DNA from: CAVRUD01 sp963724285
Lineage (GTDB): Bacteria > Chloroflexota > Chloroflexia > Thermomicrobiales > UBA6265
Direction: 5' to 3'
Length of the DNA stretch: 64,000 nucleotides
NCBI GenBank assembly: GCA_963724285.1
Contig: CAVRUD010000012.1
Span: forward strand, 62,001 to 126,000
Positions within the stretch are counted from its first letter, which is position 1; every line of letters begins with the position of its first letter. The notes under the pieces were generated by a model. It ran no database searches, was not told the DNA's origin, and was given only the letters and a program-made list of their open reading frames with translations. Below, in pieces: positions 1-7,990 of the stretch. The translations under genes and the position numbers were made by a program.

Positions 1-126
1 GCCGCCGGCGTAGGCGTAGGTGATCGGGACGACGTAGGGGCGCCCGTCGGCCAGGCAGGCCAGGCGGCCGACGTGCTGGCGGTGGAGGACGGCCTCGACC
101 TCGTCCGGGTGCAGCGATCCGATCAT
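1..126 (-). CDS. FMN-binding split-barrel (pyridoxamine 5'-phosphate oxidase family) protein, N-terminal part
   Basis: The gene runs off the left edge; only its first 42 codons are present. The start is an ATG with a strong AAAGGAGG ribosome binding site just upstream. The translation has the family opening, with HVGRLACLADGRPYVVPI followed by a TYAYA stretch; in this family the segment forms the first strands of an FMN-binding split barrel. These proteins are small flavin-binding reductases or oxidases often found in stress or dormancy gene sets. A second copy lies at 3127-3717: 38 of the 42 residues agree, and much of the nucleotide sequence is identical, so this is a recent duplication. 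Its exact substrate cannot be read from the sequence. Confidence 0.8.
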   Translation of the reverse strand, partial: MIGSLHPDEVEAVLHRQHVGRLACLADGRPYVVPITYAYAGG

Positions 127-588
127 CGGAGCCTCCTTTCGGCGTTGCTGCGACCCTACCCCCGGCGGCGTGTCAGCCGCGCCCACGACGGGGGCCGCGG
201 CGTGCCAAACGCGTCACAACCGTGTGCCTGCCCGACCCGGCGGTGGGGCCTAGGCCGCCCCTCTGAGCCGTTCGTGCAACGGCAGCCGCCCTGATCTGGC
301 AGAGACCCGGCTGTGGGCCGTGGCTGACCGGTGGGGCCGGCCGGCGCCACACCGCCGCAACCCTTGGCGTGCCCGCTCGCGCACCGGGCACCGAATCGGT
401 ACGTTCCTGCAACGCCACGGCCGGACGATGCCGCGGGATTGGTGCGGGCGACGCGCTATCGTCTTCGCTGGCCGGCTGGAAGGCTTCGGCCGATCCTCGC
501 GATCACCCGCTGCCGTTGCTGACACGACCCGCCGCGCCCGCCATCATCTGGACCCTACACCTGCGGTGATCGTCTGCGAGGGTCCGCC
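127..588. other. Intergenic region without a supported gene
   Basis: Open frames here are short and look like shadows with Arg/Pro/Gly-rich translations. The stretch 205-210 (GTCACA) lies upstream of the minus-strand gene at 1-126 and shares one half of the site seen at 20-29 kb, but the other half is absent. Nothing else is supported. Confidence 0.5.
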
Positions 589-909
589 ATGGCGAGCGTC
601 CTGCGCTCGGCCGCCTGCTACGCCGTCGTCTCCTTCGGCAGCTCGCCCCAGTACCATCGATGGCTCGACGTCGACGCCACCGGCAACGCCACGCCCGCGG
701 CCGCCTCCGAGTCGGCGGCCGACCTCGCCGTGGAGCTGCGCGACTTCGCCATCGTCGGACTCCCGGCGCACGTCGCCCCCGGTCCGGCCTGGGTGGTGGT
801 CGACCTCGGCGCCGGGCAGTTACCTTGCTGCCTGCTTCATGCCGGACCGAGACAGCGGGACGCCGCACGCGTTTATGGGATGCTGACCGTCGTTGCCGTC
901 GGGGGATAG
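589..909 (+). CDS. Hypothetical protein (weakly supported)
   Basis: A 106-residue frame starting at an ATG without a clear ribosome binding site. The middle part, roughly residues 13-80, has a plausible protein composition with acidic and hydrophobic residues alternating, unlike the Arg-rich translations of the other frames. The C-terminal third is less convincing, and a frameshift could lie near 820. I recognise no family. It is isolated between two regions without genes, so it may be a remnant rather than a working gene. Confidence 0.25.
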   Translation: MASVLRSAACYAVVSFGSSPQYHRWLDVDATGNATPAAASESAADLAVELRDFAIVGLPAHVAPGPAWVVVDLGAGQLPCCLLHAGPRQRDAARVYGMLTVVAVGG

Positions 910-1210
910 GCGCCAGAGCGGGTCCACCGGCGGCAGCGGGGCAAACACCCGCTCTTTGGTCCGAATCATGGCGTCCTCTCAAGCTGGACGCTTGATGGTA
1001 CCTGGCCGGGTCGATGTCATGACCTCGATCGCGTGATCGACGTGCGGACCGGTGTCGCGGTCGCGGAAACGCGGGGCGCGAGGGAGGCCGCCTGGGCCGG
1101 ATCCGGTCCCGTGTAGGCGGCCTCGGACGCTGGCGGGCGGGCGCCTCGAGGCCTTCGCCCGCTTGAGGGTCCATCGCTTCCTTCCCCTCCTGACCCCAGT
1201 GCCGTCTCGC

Positions 1211-1239
1211 TTGACAATCGGGCGCTGGCGTCCTATGAT
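1211..1239 (+). promoter_or_regulatory. Strong sigma-70-type promoter
   Basis: TTGACA at 1211-1216 is followed after exactly 17 bases by TATGAT at 1234-1239. This is a perfect -35 box, ideal spacing and a -10 box matching five of six consensus bases. It faces the membrane protein gene that starts near 1355. A Fur-type operator follows immediately, where the transcript should begin. Confidence 0.75.
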
Positions 1240-1251
1240 GCGGCGCGTAGA

Positions 1252-1270
1252 AATGAGAATGAGTCTCATT
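1252..1270 (+). promoter_or_regulatory. Fur-type iron-responsive operator
   Basis: The 19 bases consist of AATGAG, AATGAG, T, CTCATT. This is the 6-6-1-6 arrangement of two direct hexamers and one inverted hexamer typical of Fur-family boxes. It lies 13-31 bases downstream of the -10 box at 1234-1239, a position from which a bound repressor would block transcription. The binding protein is inferred from the site pattern; a DtxR/IdeR-type regulator cannot be excluded. Confidence 0.65.
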
Positions 1271-1354
1271 ACTGACTTTCTGGGTCGGAATTGCATGCCC
1301 TGGCGCTCGGCTGGGCCCGGTAGCAAGGCGGCCGGCCGAGATTGGGTGACGTTA

Positions 1355-1871
1355 ATGCGCGCCTTGATCGCCCGATTCTTTGCCTGGTATGAACGCAACT
1401 ATGCCCTCAACGTCGGCATCGCAACTCTGCTTTTCCTGCTGCAGATCGTTCATCTCCACTGGCTGACAACCGACGTCGTGGTGGCCCGACTCACGGGCGA
1501 GAGCTGGTTCAGCCCGAGCGGGCCGCTCCGCTTCTTCATCGTGGTGATCGACTACACCGAGATACCGGCCCTCCTCTCGGTTTCCCTCGATCTACATCAA
1601 CGAGCTTCGTAAGGGTTGGAGCTGGAAGAGCCTGCTGTTCCTGCTGTTCCTCAACTCGCAATGGCTGCACATCTTCTGGATCACCGACGAGTTCGTCGCC
1701 GGCGAGTTCGGCGGCGACGACGAGGGCAGCGGCCTGCCGACCTGGCTGGCGTGGGTGGCGATCCTGATCGATTACCTGGAGCTGCCGGTGATCGTCGACA
1801 CCCTGCTGAAGTTCGCCGGCGCCGTTCGCGCGCAACGGCCCGGCACCTTCCTCCGCGAGGGGTTGCGATGA
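1355..1871 (+). CDS. Small multi-pass membrane protein, one frameshift
   Basis: Two adjoining frames give one continuous protein of about 170 residues. The first half carries an N-terminal hydrophobic helix (a FLLQIVHLHW segment) and ends in the wrong frame near 1589, where one extra G changes an expected Ser-Leu-Ile-Tyr run. The second half continues with a SLLFLLFLNSQWLHIFWI helix and a last helix near LAWVAILIDYLELP. The two halves resemble each other (the VVIDYTEIP and AILIDYLELP segments), so it looks like a tandem repeat of two-helix units. The start could be the ATG at 1355 or the GTG at 1346. A strong promoter and Fur-type box lie about 100 bases upstream, suggesting a role in metal handling, but no family is recognised. 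Confidence 0.6.
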
Positions 1872-2033
1872 TCCCCCGCGGTGGTTTCCGATCGGCTCCA
1901 TACCCCGGACAGCCTGACCCGCCGTCTCCGCAGACGTGGGGTTTGGCGTACGATCTCGCGAGCGCTCCGTCGCGCCCGGGTTCAGAGCACGAGACGGCAG
2001 TAAGGCTGCAGCGTGTTGAAAAATGGGCGGGTG

Positions 2034-2443
2034 CTACACCGCCTCGAGGAGCAGGTCGGCCACGGCACGCGGCGCGGTCCACCCGGCGAGGTGGGGCGCG
2101 GCCAGCTCCCGATAGCGCCAACCCGGCTCGCTGCGGAGCCGCGCGTCCTGGCGCAGGGTGTCCGTCCTCGTCAGCCGGGTCGTACCCCACCGTGCAGCGG
2201 ACGTAGGTGGTCGGGATCGCGGCGGACGCACCGGACAGCCGGATCGGCTGCGTCCAGGTCCGCAGCGGGTGGGGACCACGCGCGCGGCGATCCAGCGCCG
2301 CGTCGCCTCCGGCAGCTCGCCCAGCTGGGCCTCTAGGTACTCGGCGGCGAGCGGGACGCGCCACCCGTCGCCGCCGGCGCGGGCCAATTCCGCCCGCGCG
2401 GCGTGCTGGCCGGGGCGGACGGCGTCGAGCAGGGCGCCCGTGA
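2034..2443 (-). pseudogene. Alpha/beta hydrolase, C-terminal remnant
   Basis: Only the last 130 or so residues of an alpha/beta hydrolase of the salicylate-esterase type are left. Recognisable pieces are GGDGWRVPLAAEYLEAQLG, then TQPIRLSGASAAIPTTYVRC, and finally EPGWRYRELAAPHLAGWTAP with the position of the catalytic His in the APHL motif. Reading it requires two frame changes, near 2280 and 2165. The nucleophile elbow and the first half of the fold are missing: the universal stress protein gene at 2470-2959 ends where they should be. The remnant is therefore most likely non-functional. Confidence 0.65.
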
Positions 2444-2469
2444 TCGGATGCGGCGCGGCTGGCGACCGA

Positions 2470-2959
2470 CTAGAGCGCGACCGGCGGGGCCTCACCTCGC
2501 GCCGCTTCGGCCGCCTTGGTCGCGCGGATCAGCAAGACCGGGACCGTGGCGCGACGGACGATCTCCTCGGCGACGCTGCCCAGGAACCAGCGGGAGAGAC
2601 CGGTCCGGCCGTGCGAGGCCATCACCAAGGTGTCGCCCGGCTTCGTCGCGGCCATCAGGACCTTCGGGGCGAGCCCGCGCTCGATCCCGGTCGTCACCGT
2701 CAGACCGTCGAGCCCGCAGTCGCTCGGCGACGCCGGTCAGATACTCCCCGGCGAACCGCCGCTCGTCCTCGACGACGGCCTCGACCCCAGCGTACTCGAC
2801 CGCCAGCCCGTAGGCCCCGTAGCGTTCCAGCCGGGTGATATCGACCACGCGGATCAGGTGGATCGGTGCGCCGCTCAGGCGGGCCAACTCCGCCGCTGCC
2901 GGCAGTGCCAGTTCTGCCAGCTCAGAACCATCCAGCGGAACGACGATGCGCTCGTACAT
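2470..2959 (-). CDS. Universal stress protein (UspA family), one frameshift
   Basis: A single-domain UspA protein of about 160 residues. It begins MYERIVVPLDGSELAELAL, the usual first strand and helix, from an ATG preceded by GGAGGAGG. The C-terminal half carries the ATP-binding signature GDTLVMASHGRTGLSRWFLG followed by the closing VPVLLIR strand. The halves are in different frames; the switch lies near 2715, where one extra base interrupts an expected GLTVTTGIERG run. With the correction the protein has normal family length. Such proteins bind ATP and help cells survive stress or growth arrest. It is monocistronic, with a hydrolase remnant downstream. Confidence 0.85.
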
Positions 2960-3126
2960 CTGCAATCCTCCTCCAGATGGACCGGACCCCGCCGGCATCC
3001 GTGTGCCGGCGGACCGGTCCCGTCGCGTCAGGACGGGTATGTGCACCGACCCGTCGCACGATCACGATGCCTTCCAGGCGGTGACGGTCGCATCCGTTCG
3101 GCGTCGGTCAGCGTTGCAGAAGCGTG

Positions 3127-3717
3127 TCAGCCAACGATCGAGAACCCGGTCGGAGCGCGTGGGTCTCGTCCGCGCTCAGCCCGTGCCCCGGACCTCGCAT
3201 TCTCCGGTCCGTCGGTCAAGCCGCGGCCGTGCGGCCAGGTGCGCTCGTCCCCGGACCGCGCATCGATGCCGTGCAGTGGATGCTCCGGCGACTCCTTGCA
3301 CGGGAACGGCACCGAACGCGTCACGGCGCGCCCCGTCTTCTCCACCAGCCGCAGCCGACAAACGATTACGGCGTTACCGCGGCTGGCTCGGGCGGCGTCC
3401 GGCATCGCGCCGCCCAGCAGGCGCAGGGCGGCAGTTCGCTCGGACTGGCCGGTCAATTCCTCGAAGGTTCCCTCGGCGACGACGCCGCGCCAGGTTCACA
3501 CGTCCCACCGTTCGTCGACCTCGAAGCAGACGTTGGGCTGGGGCCGCATGGCGTCCACCTTCCGGCCGTGGATGGTGTTGCCGTAGATCGCGCCGTCGGC
3601 GTAGGCGTAGGTGATCGGGACGACGTAGGGGCGCCCGTCGGCCAGGCAGGCCAGGCGGCCGACGTGGTGACGGTGCGGGACGGCCTCGACCTCCTCTGGA
3701 TGGAGCGACCCGATCAT
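3127..3717 (-). pseudogene. FMN-binding split-barrel protein, second copy, interrupted by an in-frame TGA
   Basis: The start ATG at 3717 follows AGGGAGGAG. The first 73 codons give the family N-terminus ending in NVCFEVDERWDV; then a TGA stop at 3496-3498 interrupts the same frame, which continues without loss of phase into TWRGVVAEGTFEELTGQ and further typical residues. A single base change (GGA or CGA to TGA) would explain it. The useful domain ends near 3260, after the VIVCRLRLVEKTGRAV segment; the rest of the open frame looks like a tail of doubtful reality. It is a paralogue of the gene at 1-126. It may be a true null allele, a sequencing error or a site of readthrough; the first two are more likely. 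Confidence 0.75.
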
Positions 3718-3774
3718 CTGGCTCCTCCCTTCCTCCAGCGCGGCCGGACGAGGACCCGATGCCGTGGGAAGCCA

Positions 3775-3816
3775 ATGGGAAGGGCCCCGGCATGTATCCG
3801 CCGGGGCCCTTCCCAT
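3775..3816 (-). terminator. Long perfect hairpin, probable terminator of the DoxX gene
   Basis: Arms 3775-3791 and 3800-3816 are 17-base perfect complements (ATGGGAAGGGCCCCGGC) around an 8-base loop. The hairpin lies between the stop of the DoxX gene (3885) and the start of the next minus-strand gene (3717). There is no clear U-tract, so efficiency is uncertain. Confidence 0.6.
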
Positions 3817-3862
3817 CTTACCGGTCGCCAGTTCTGGCCATCTTGCCGGTCGCCAGTTCTGG
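3813..3862. repeat. Two tandem copies of a 25-base repeat
   Basis: Units 3813-3837 and 3838-3862 differ at one base (A or G at position 8); each contains CCGGTCGCCAGTTCTGG. A further partial unit begins at 3863. They adjoin the hairpin at 3775-3816, downstream of the DoxX gene. No function is recognised. Confidence 0.8.
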
Positions 3863-3884
3863 CCGTCCGACCGGGCATCGATTG

Positions 3885-4766
3885 CTACGCCGCGGTCGTC
3901 GTGGGCTGCGAGGGCAGCGGCGCGGCGCGGCGCGGCACGATCCGACCGGGCTTCCACGGGGTGCCGAGGGCCGGCAGCAGGACGCGATCCAGACCGACGT
4001 ACCCAGCAACCTTCCAGCCGAGGACGATCAGGATGCCGAGGCCCAGCAGGATCGGGTTGCTGCTGGTCGAGCCCGCCAGCAGGAAGCTGACGTTCATCAA
4101 GGTGCCGAAGAAGGCCGCGATCCCGACCAGGGCACCGACGACCAGGCCGAGGCCGACGAAGAACTCGCCCCAGGCGATCACGTCGGCGAACCAGGTGTAC
4201 GACTCGCGGTCGATCATCCCCTGGAGGAAGTCGCGGTACCAGTCGTAGGTGATCCGCGGCCGACCCTGCTCGGGGACCGCGACGGCACCCTGCCAGTAGC
4301 CCAGCAGCCCCTCGCCGGTGCCCCAGGCGTCGTCCCTGATCTTGTGCTCGCCGGCCGCCAGCCACTCCTGGCCGATGTAGAAGCGCAGCGGCAGCCAGAG
4401 GAGCGCCAGGTAGGCGTTGCCCATGATCAGCTTCCAGCCCTTGGGATCTTCGATCTGACCCGGGGTGGTGGTGTCCATCGCGGGATCGAGGTCGGTCCCC
4501 TCCGGGCGCAGGCGCCGCGCCTGGTAGATCCCGCCGAGGACGATCACGGCGAGGAAGACGTAGGTCCAGATGGTCCCGAGGGCGTAGACCTTGATGCCGT
4601 CATCCACCTGGTATAAGAAGGGGTCGGCTCCGCCGGTCAGCTTGAACTGGTCCCACGACGTCCCGCCGTGCCCGGGACTCCCTCCGGTGAAGAGCCACAT
4701 GAGCAGGACGTAGCCGAACGCCGCAAGTGCGGTCAGGACGTAGGTCTTGGTCCGCGTGATCTTCAT
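3885..4766 (-). CDS. DoxX family membrane protein
   Basis: An intact 293-residue protein starting at an ATG with GGAAGGAG seven bases upstream. It has an N-terminal membrane helix (residues 8-26), a second near residue 65, and a C-terminal block of helices from about residue 110, where WLPLRFYIGQEWLAAGEHK and ADVIAWGEFFVGLGLVVG are the typical DoxX/TQO-type segments. DoxX proteins are small quinone-linked membrane proteins; the long loop between helices 2 and 3 is typical of the larger bacterial and archaeal forms related to the small subunit of thiosulfate:quinone oxidoreductase. No oxidoreductase partner is adjacent, so the reaction is not settled. It appears monocistronic, followed by a hairpin terminator. 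Confidence 0.88.
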   Translation of the reverse strand: MKITRTKTYVLTALAAFGYVLLMWLFTGGSPGHGGTSWDQFKLTGGADPFLYQVDDGIKVYALGTIWTYVFLAVIVLGGIYQARRLRPEGTDLDPAMDTTTPGQIEDPKGWKLIMGNAYLALLWLPLRFYIGQEWLAAGEHKIRDDAWGTGEGLLGYWQGAVAVPEQGRPRITYDWYRDFLQGMIDRESYTWFADVIAWGEFFVGLGLVVGALVGIAAFFGTLMNVSFLLAGSTSSNPILLGLGILIVLGWKVAGYVGLDRVLLPALGTPWKPGRIVPRRAAPLPSQPTTTAA

Positions 4767-5307
4767 GACGATGCTCCTTCCGTTCTCCCCGGCGACGGAA
4801 AGCGTCGCCGACGCACCTCGACTGACCCACGAAGCTAAGCCGACACTGGGACCGAACGGCTACCCTCCGCCCGCGGACTCCGGATCGGCCTGGGCTAGGG
4901 ACCGCTCGGCTCACCGACCTGCAAGGAGTCTAGGCGTCCGCCCGTAGAAGGAGCGCTGCAAGGCGCACGATCGGCATGACAAACGCGTACCAAGATGGCC
5001 TCAACGGCCCGACGCCGCCGACGTCGCCGCCCACGGCTCCTCGACGTCCAGGAGGAGGTTGCCGATGGGCCGCCGGCGCTGGCTGGGCCGGCTGCAGGAC
5101 CCGTCGACGACCGCTAGCCGGCCGAGGGGCGGGACGCCGCCGGGAAACGGTACGTCCGAGACTATCGCGTCACCGCTCGACCGACTCCATACGCCCGCCA
5201 TATGCCGCACCGGGTACCCTCCAGAGGACAGAAGCGAACGGCGCGATGTGCGCCGGCCGACCCGGGCCGTCCTCAAGCGAGCAGGTCCTCGCGATCCCCG
5301 CGACCGG
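4767..5307. other. Intergenic region between divergent genes
   Basis: It separates the minus-strand DoxX gene from the plus-strand gene at 5308. Open frames are short and compositionally biased. I find no convincing promoter boxes, RNA gene or repeat. Confidence 0.45.
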
Positions 5308-5597
5308 ATGACACGGGAGTTCGCCGAGTACCGCCCGTACACGACCATCGGCCAGTTCCGAGCCGAGATCGGCAAGTACGTCGAGGACGACGTGGTCGCT
5401 GGCTACGAGGCCTACGTTTTCGTCCCGATCGACCCGGCCCACCTCGATGAGGACATGCTCGCCCAGCTTTCCGGCGTGGATGGCGACAAGGCCGCGCACC
5501 GTACGCCGATGCCGCCGCGTTCGTCGCCGCCCTGGCCCCGTTGGTGTCGGCCGATCAGGCGACCCTTGCGCCGGCCCACCTCGCCGCCGGCGCATGA
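5308..5597 (+). CDS. Hypothetical small protein, one frameshift
   Basis: It starts at an ATG with MTREFAEYRPYTTIGQFR and continues with an acidic, well-composed stretch through FVPIDPAHLDEDMLAQLSG. After about residue 62 the frame changes, and the continuation is an Ala-rich helix-like tail (AAFVAALAPLVSADQATLAP). The corrected length is about 96 residues. Its stop overlaps the ATG of the next gene (ATGA at 5594-5597), so the two are translationally coupled. No family is recognised; the predicted product is soluble. Confidence 0.5.
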
Positions 5598-6098
5598 ATC
5601 CCGCCGATGTCGCCGCCCGGCGAACCTTGGGTCGCCTGCGGACCATCTTGTACCTGTTGGCCTTCGGCCTCTTCGCCGGAACGGTCGCCGAGCTGCTGAT
5701 GGCCGAGCACTACTCCGACCGGATCCAGGTGATACCGTTCGGGCTGTGTGCGCTGGGCATGGTGGCCCTAGTCACCGCCTGGTGGCGCGCCCGGCCGGCG
5801 GTCGTCCGTGACCCTCGGGGTGATCGCGGCGGGCAGCCTGTTCGGGGTCTACGAGCACGCCTCGGGCAACCTGGACCTTGCCCGCGAAGTGCGGCCACAC
5901 GCCGGGACCGAGGAGGGGGTCAAGGCGGTCCTGACCGGCGCCGCGCCGCTCTTAGCCCCGGGGGTCCTGGCCGTCGGCGCTCTGGTCGGGATCGCGGCCA
6001 CTGTCGCCGCCCCGCACGCGGGGACGCGGCGCACGGCATCCGACGGGGTGCCAGCGGCCACGTACGGGGCGTACCCCGGCCGCCAACCGTCCCCCTAA
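5594..6098 (+). CDS. Small membrane protein with four predicted helices, one frameshift
   Basis: The ATG at 5594 overlaps the stop of the preceding gene. The first part has helices TILYLLAFGLFAGTVAELL and IPFGLCALGMVALVTAWW; near 5806 the frame shifts, and the second part continues with VTLGVIAAGSLFGVYEHASG and a last helix around LLAPGVLAVGALVGIAATVA. The corrected length is about 167 residues. The loop HASGNLDLAREVRPHAGTEE would sit between helices 3 and 4. No family is recognised. It forms a two-gene unit with the protein at 5308-5597. Confidence 0.5.
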
Positions 6099-6348
6099 GC
6101 GGGTGCGACCGGACACGCATCCGCCTGAGGCGGGCGAAGGACAGGAACGGGGCGGCGCCCGCGTCGACCCAGGGGATCGGCTTCCGGCGCGCTGCGGACG
6201 GCGGCCGACGTGGCACGAGATTGCGACGACAGACTGTCGGCAATGGACACATCCGAGACGCCCCGTCCACTAGCCTGGGTCGAGAGGCTCTCCCTCGCGA
6301 GCCAGCAGTGGCGGGGCCATGGATACTCCGCGAGCAAGGAGTTTTGTG

Positions 6349-6594
6349 ATGACACCTCGCAGTGCAGTGGTTGGTGTAGCGCTCAGCGCTGCGCTCCTCA
6401 TCGGCGGCGGCGCGACGATCGCGGCTCCCGGCGACGGCTCGCCCATGGACTGCGTCGGGCAGCACGTCAGCATGATGGCCCGCGATCACGGCGGCATGTC
6501 CGCGGCAACGGCGCATCACAACGCCATGCATGGCACCAACCTCACCGTCGGCGAGCACCAGGCACATATCCGGACCGAAATGTGCGGCCGGTAG
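6349..6594 (+). CDS. Small secreted His/Met-rich protein
   Basis: An 81-residue protein. The chosen ATG at 6349 has AAGGAG eight bases upstream; an ATG ten codons earlier lacks this. Residues 1-28 form a clear signal peptide (SAVVGVALSAALLIGGGATI). The mature part is short and unusually rich in His and Met, with segments MMARDHGGMSAATAHHNAMH and two Cys, one near its start (MDCVGQH) and one at the end (EMCGR). This suggests metal binding outside the cytoplasm, for example copper, but that is inference. It appears to be a single-gene unit. Confidence 0.6.
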   Translation: MTPRSAVVGVALSAALLIGGGATIAAPGDGSPMDCVGQHVSMMARDHGGMSAATAHHNAMHGTNLTVGEHQAHIRTEMCGR

Positions 6595-6944
6595 GCGGGG
6601 CGCGCCCCGTCCCGCGACAGCGATCGGGACGGCAGCCGGCGTGGCGGCCCTCGCGGGCGTCACGCGCCACGCCATGATCTCCTAGGCGCGGGCACGGCGG
6701 ATCCCTCCGATCCGGACGGGTAGCAGGTCGCGTTGCCCTCTCAGCTTCCATCGCACCGACGTCCTCGCCTTCACGGCCCGCCGCGCCGCCGCTGGGGGGA
6801 TCCGGCCGCGCCGGGGCGGGGCGGGGCGACTTCCCGGCGATCCGGGACCGCCAGCCCGACGGCCGCACCGGCCACTGGTGGGTCCATCGGGACGACCTAT
6901 TGGCGTTCGTCGAGCTCTCGCACATCGGCCGGCGAACGGCACCA

Positions 6945-7228
6945 ATGACCTCGAGCCGGCCGATGGGTGAGCCGCTCGACGGCCCGCCCCTGCCGTGGGA
7001 CCTGGCGTCGGCGCCCGCGCCGGGGTCGACACGTCGCTGCCCCGTTCGCCGCTCCTGGCGGCTTTGCGCGGGGCAATCGCCGACGACGAGCGCGGCTAGG
7101 TGGTGTGGCTGTTCAAACCCGAGGAGCAGGAGTTCCGCGCGCCGGATCCGGAGTAGGCGCGGGCGTGGTGCCTGGTCTATCAGATGCTCGACGAGCTGCG
7201 CGGGACGGAACTGGAACGCCCGACGTGA
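6945..7228 (+). pseudogene. Degraded hypothetical gene with two in-frame TAG codons
   Basis: After a short N-terminal part beginning at the ATG at 6945 the frame must change near 7023. The rest reads as sensible protein: SLPRSPLLAALRGAIADDER, then TAG at 7097-7099, VVWLFKPEEQEFRAPDPE, then TAG at 7154-7156, and ARAWCLVYQMLDELRGTELE up to a TGA at 7226-7228. Both TAG codons could derive from CAG by one transition. The frame stays open around them, so the gene probably decayed recently or the consensus is wrong. No family is recognised. Just upstream (about 6815-6930) lies a fragment with RTGHWWVHRDDLLAFVELS that may be the tail of a HTH-type protein. Confidence 0.45.
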
Positions 7229-7249
7229 CGCGAGCCGTCCGGTGAAACG

Positions 7250-7990
7250 CTACCCGATCGCCCCGCCGCTAAGCTTGCCGACGCCCCAGGTAATCGCCCT
7301 GGTCAGGACGCCGACGTTGCGAACGATCGCGGCCCGGGGCGGCGCCTTCCCCAGGCGGGCGCTCAGGTAGCCGGTGAGCACCAACCCCAGCACCGCGGCG
7401 GCAACACAGTTGGCGACGCGCCAGCCCGAGGACGGGACCAGGATCGCCGGCACCGTCAACGACCCACCGATGGCGAACGAGCCGAACGACGCGCCCGCCG
7501 CCGTCCAGGGACCGGTGAGCGCATCCGGATCGATCCGCAGCTCGGCCTCGGCGTGGGCGCGCAGGGCATCGCCCGCCGTCAGCTCGCGCGCGACCTGGAG
7601 CGCGAGGTGTTCGGACAGCCCACGCTCCCGATAGAGTCCGGCAAGCTCGGCCTCCTCCTGCTCCGGGAGGTTCGCCAGTTCCCACCGTTCGAGGTCGATC
7701 ACCGCCGCCTCCGTGTCCCGCTGGGTGCTCACGGAGACGTACTCCCCGCCGGCCATGGAGAGTGCTCCGGCGACCAGCGCGGCCACCCCGGCGGTGAGGA
7801 TCGTCGACAACGTCGCGGTGGCCCCGGCCACGCCGACCACGACGCCGGCGGTCGACACGAGTCCGTCGTTGGCCCCCAGCACCTCCGCCCGCAGCCAGTT
7901 CAACCGGTCGCCGAGGGCGTCCGTGTGCGGCTCCCTCCGGTGGTGGCGCGCCAGAAACGGCAACTGCTGGGACACGCTCGGCCCTCCCAC
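7250..7990 (-). CDS. VIT1/CCC1 family iron/manganese transporter
   Basis: An intact 246-residue membrane protein starting at a GTG whose first base is the last base of the upstream gene's TAG. It has the family signature in helix 1 (LRAEVLGANDGLVSTAGVVV), the second-helix GALSMAGGEYVSVSTQRDTE segment, a cytoplasmic helical domain rich in Glu (residues 85-130), and two to three C-terminal helices ending near GYLSARLGKAPP. VIT/CCC1 proteins move Fe(II) or Mn(II) out of the cytoplasm; the Glu-rich segment corresponds to the cytosolic metal-binding domain. It is co-transcribed with the DUF2231 gene upstream. Confidence 0.9.
   Translation of the reverse strand: MGGPSVSQQLPFLARHHRREPHTDALGDRLNWLRAEVLGANDGLVSTAGVVVGVAGATATLSTILTAGVAALVAGALSMAGGEYVSVSTQRDTEAAVIDLERWELANLPEQEEAELAGLYRERGLSEHLALQVARELTAGDALRAHAEAELRIDPDALTGPWTAAGASFGSFAIGGSLTVPAILVPSSGWRVANCVAAAVLGLVLTGYLSARLGKAPPRAAIVRNVGVLTRAITWGVGKLSGGAIG

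Noticed and set aside
503..1174. A 223-codon minus-strand open frame
   Set aside because: The translation is almost entirely Arg, Pro, Ala and Gly with no motif; it is a typical random frame of high-GC DNA.
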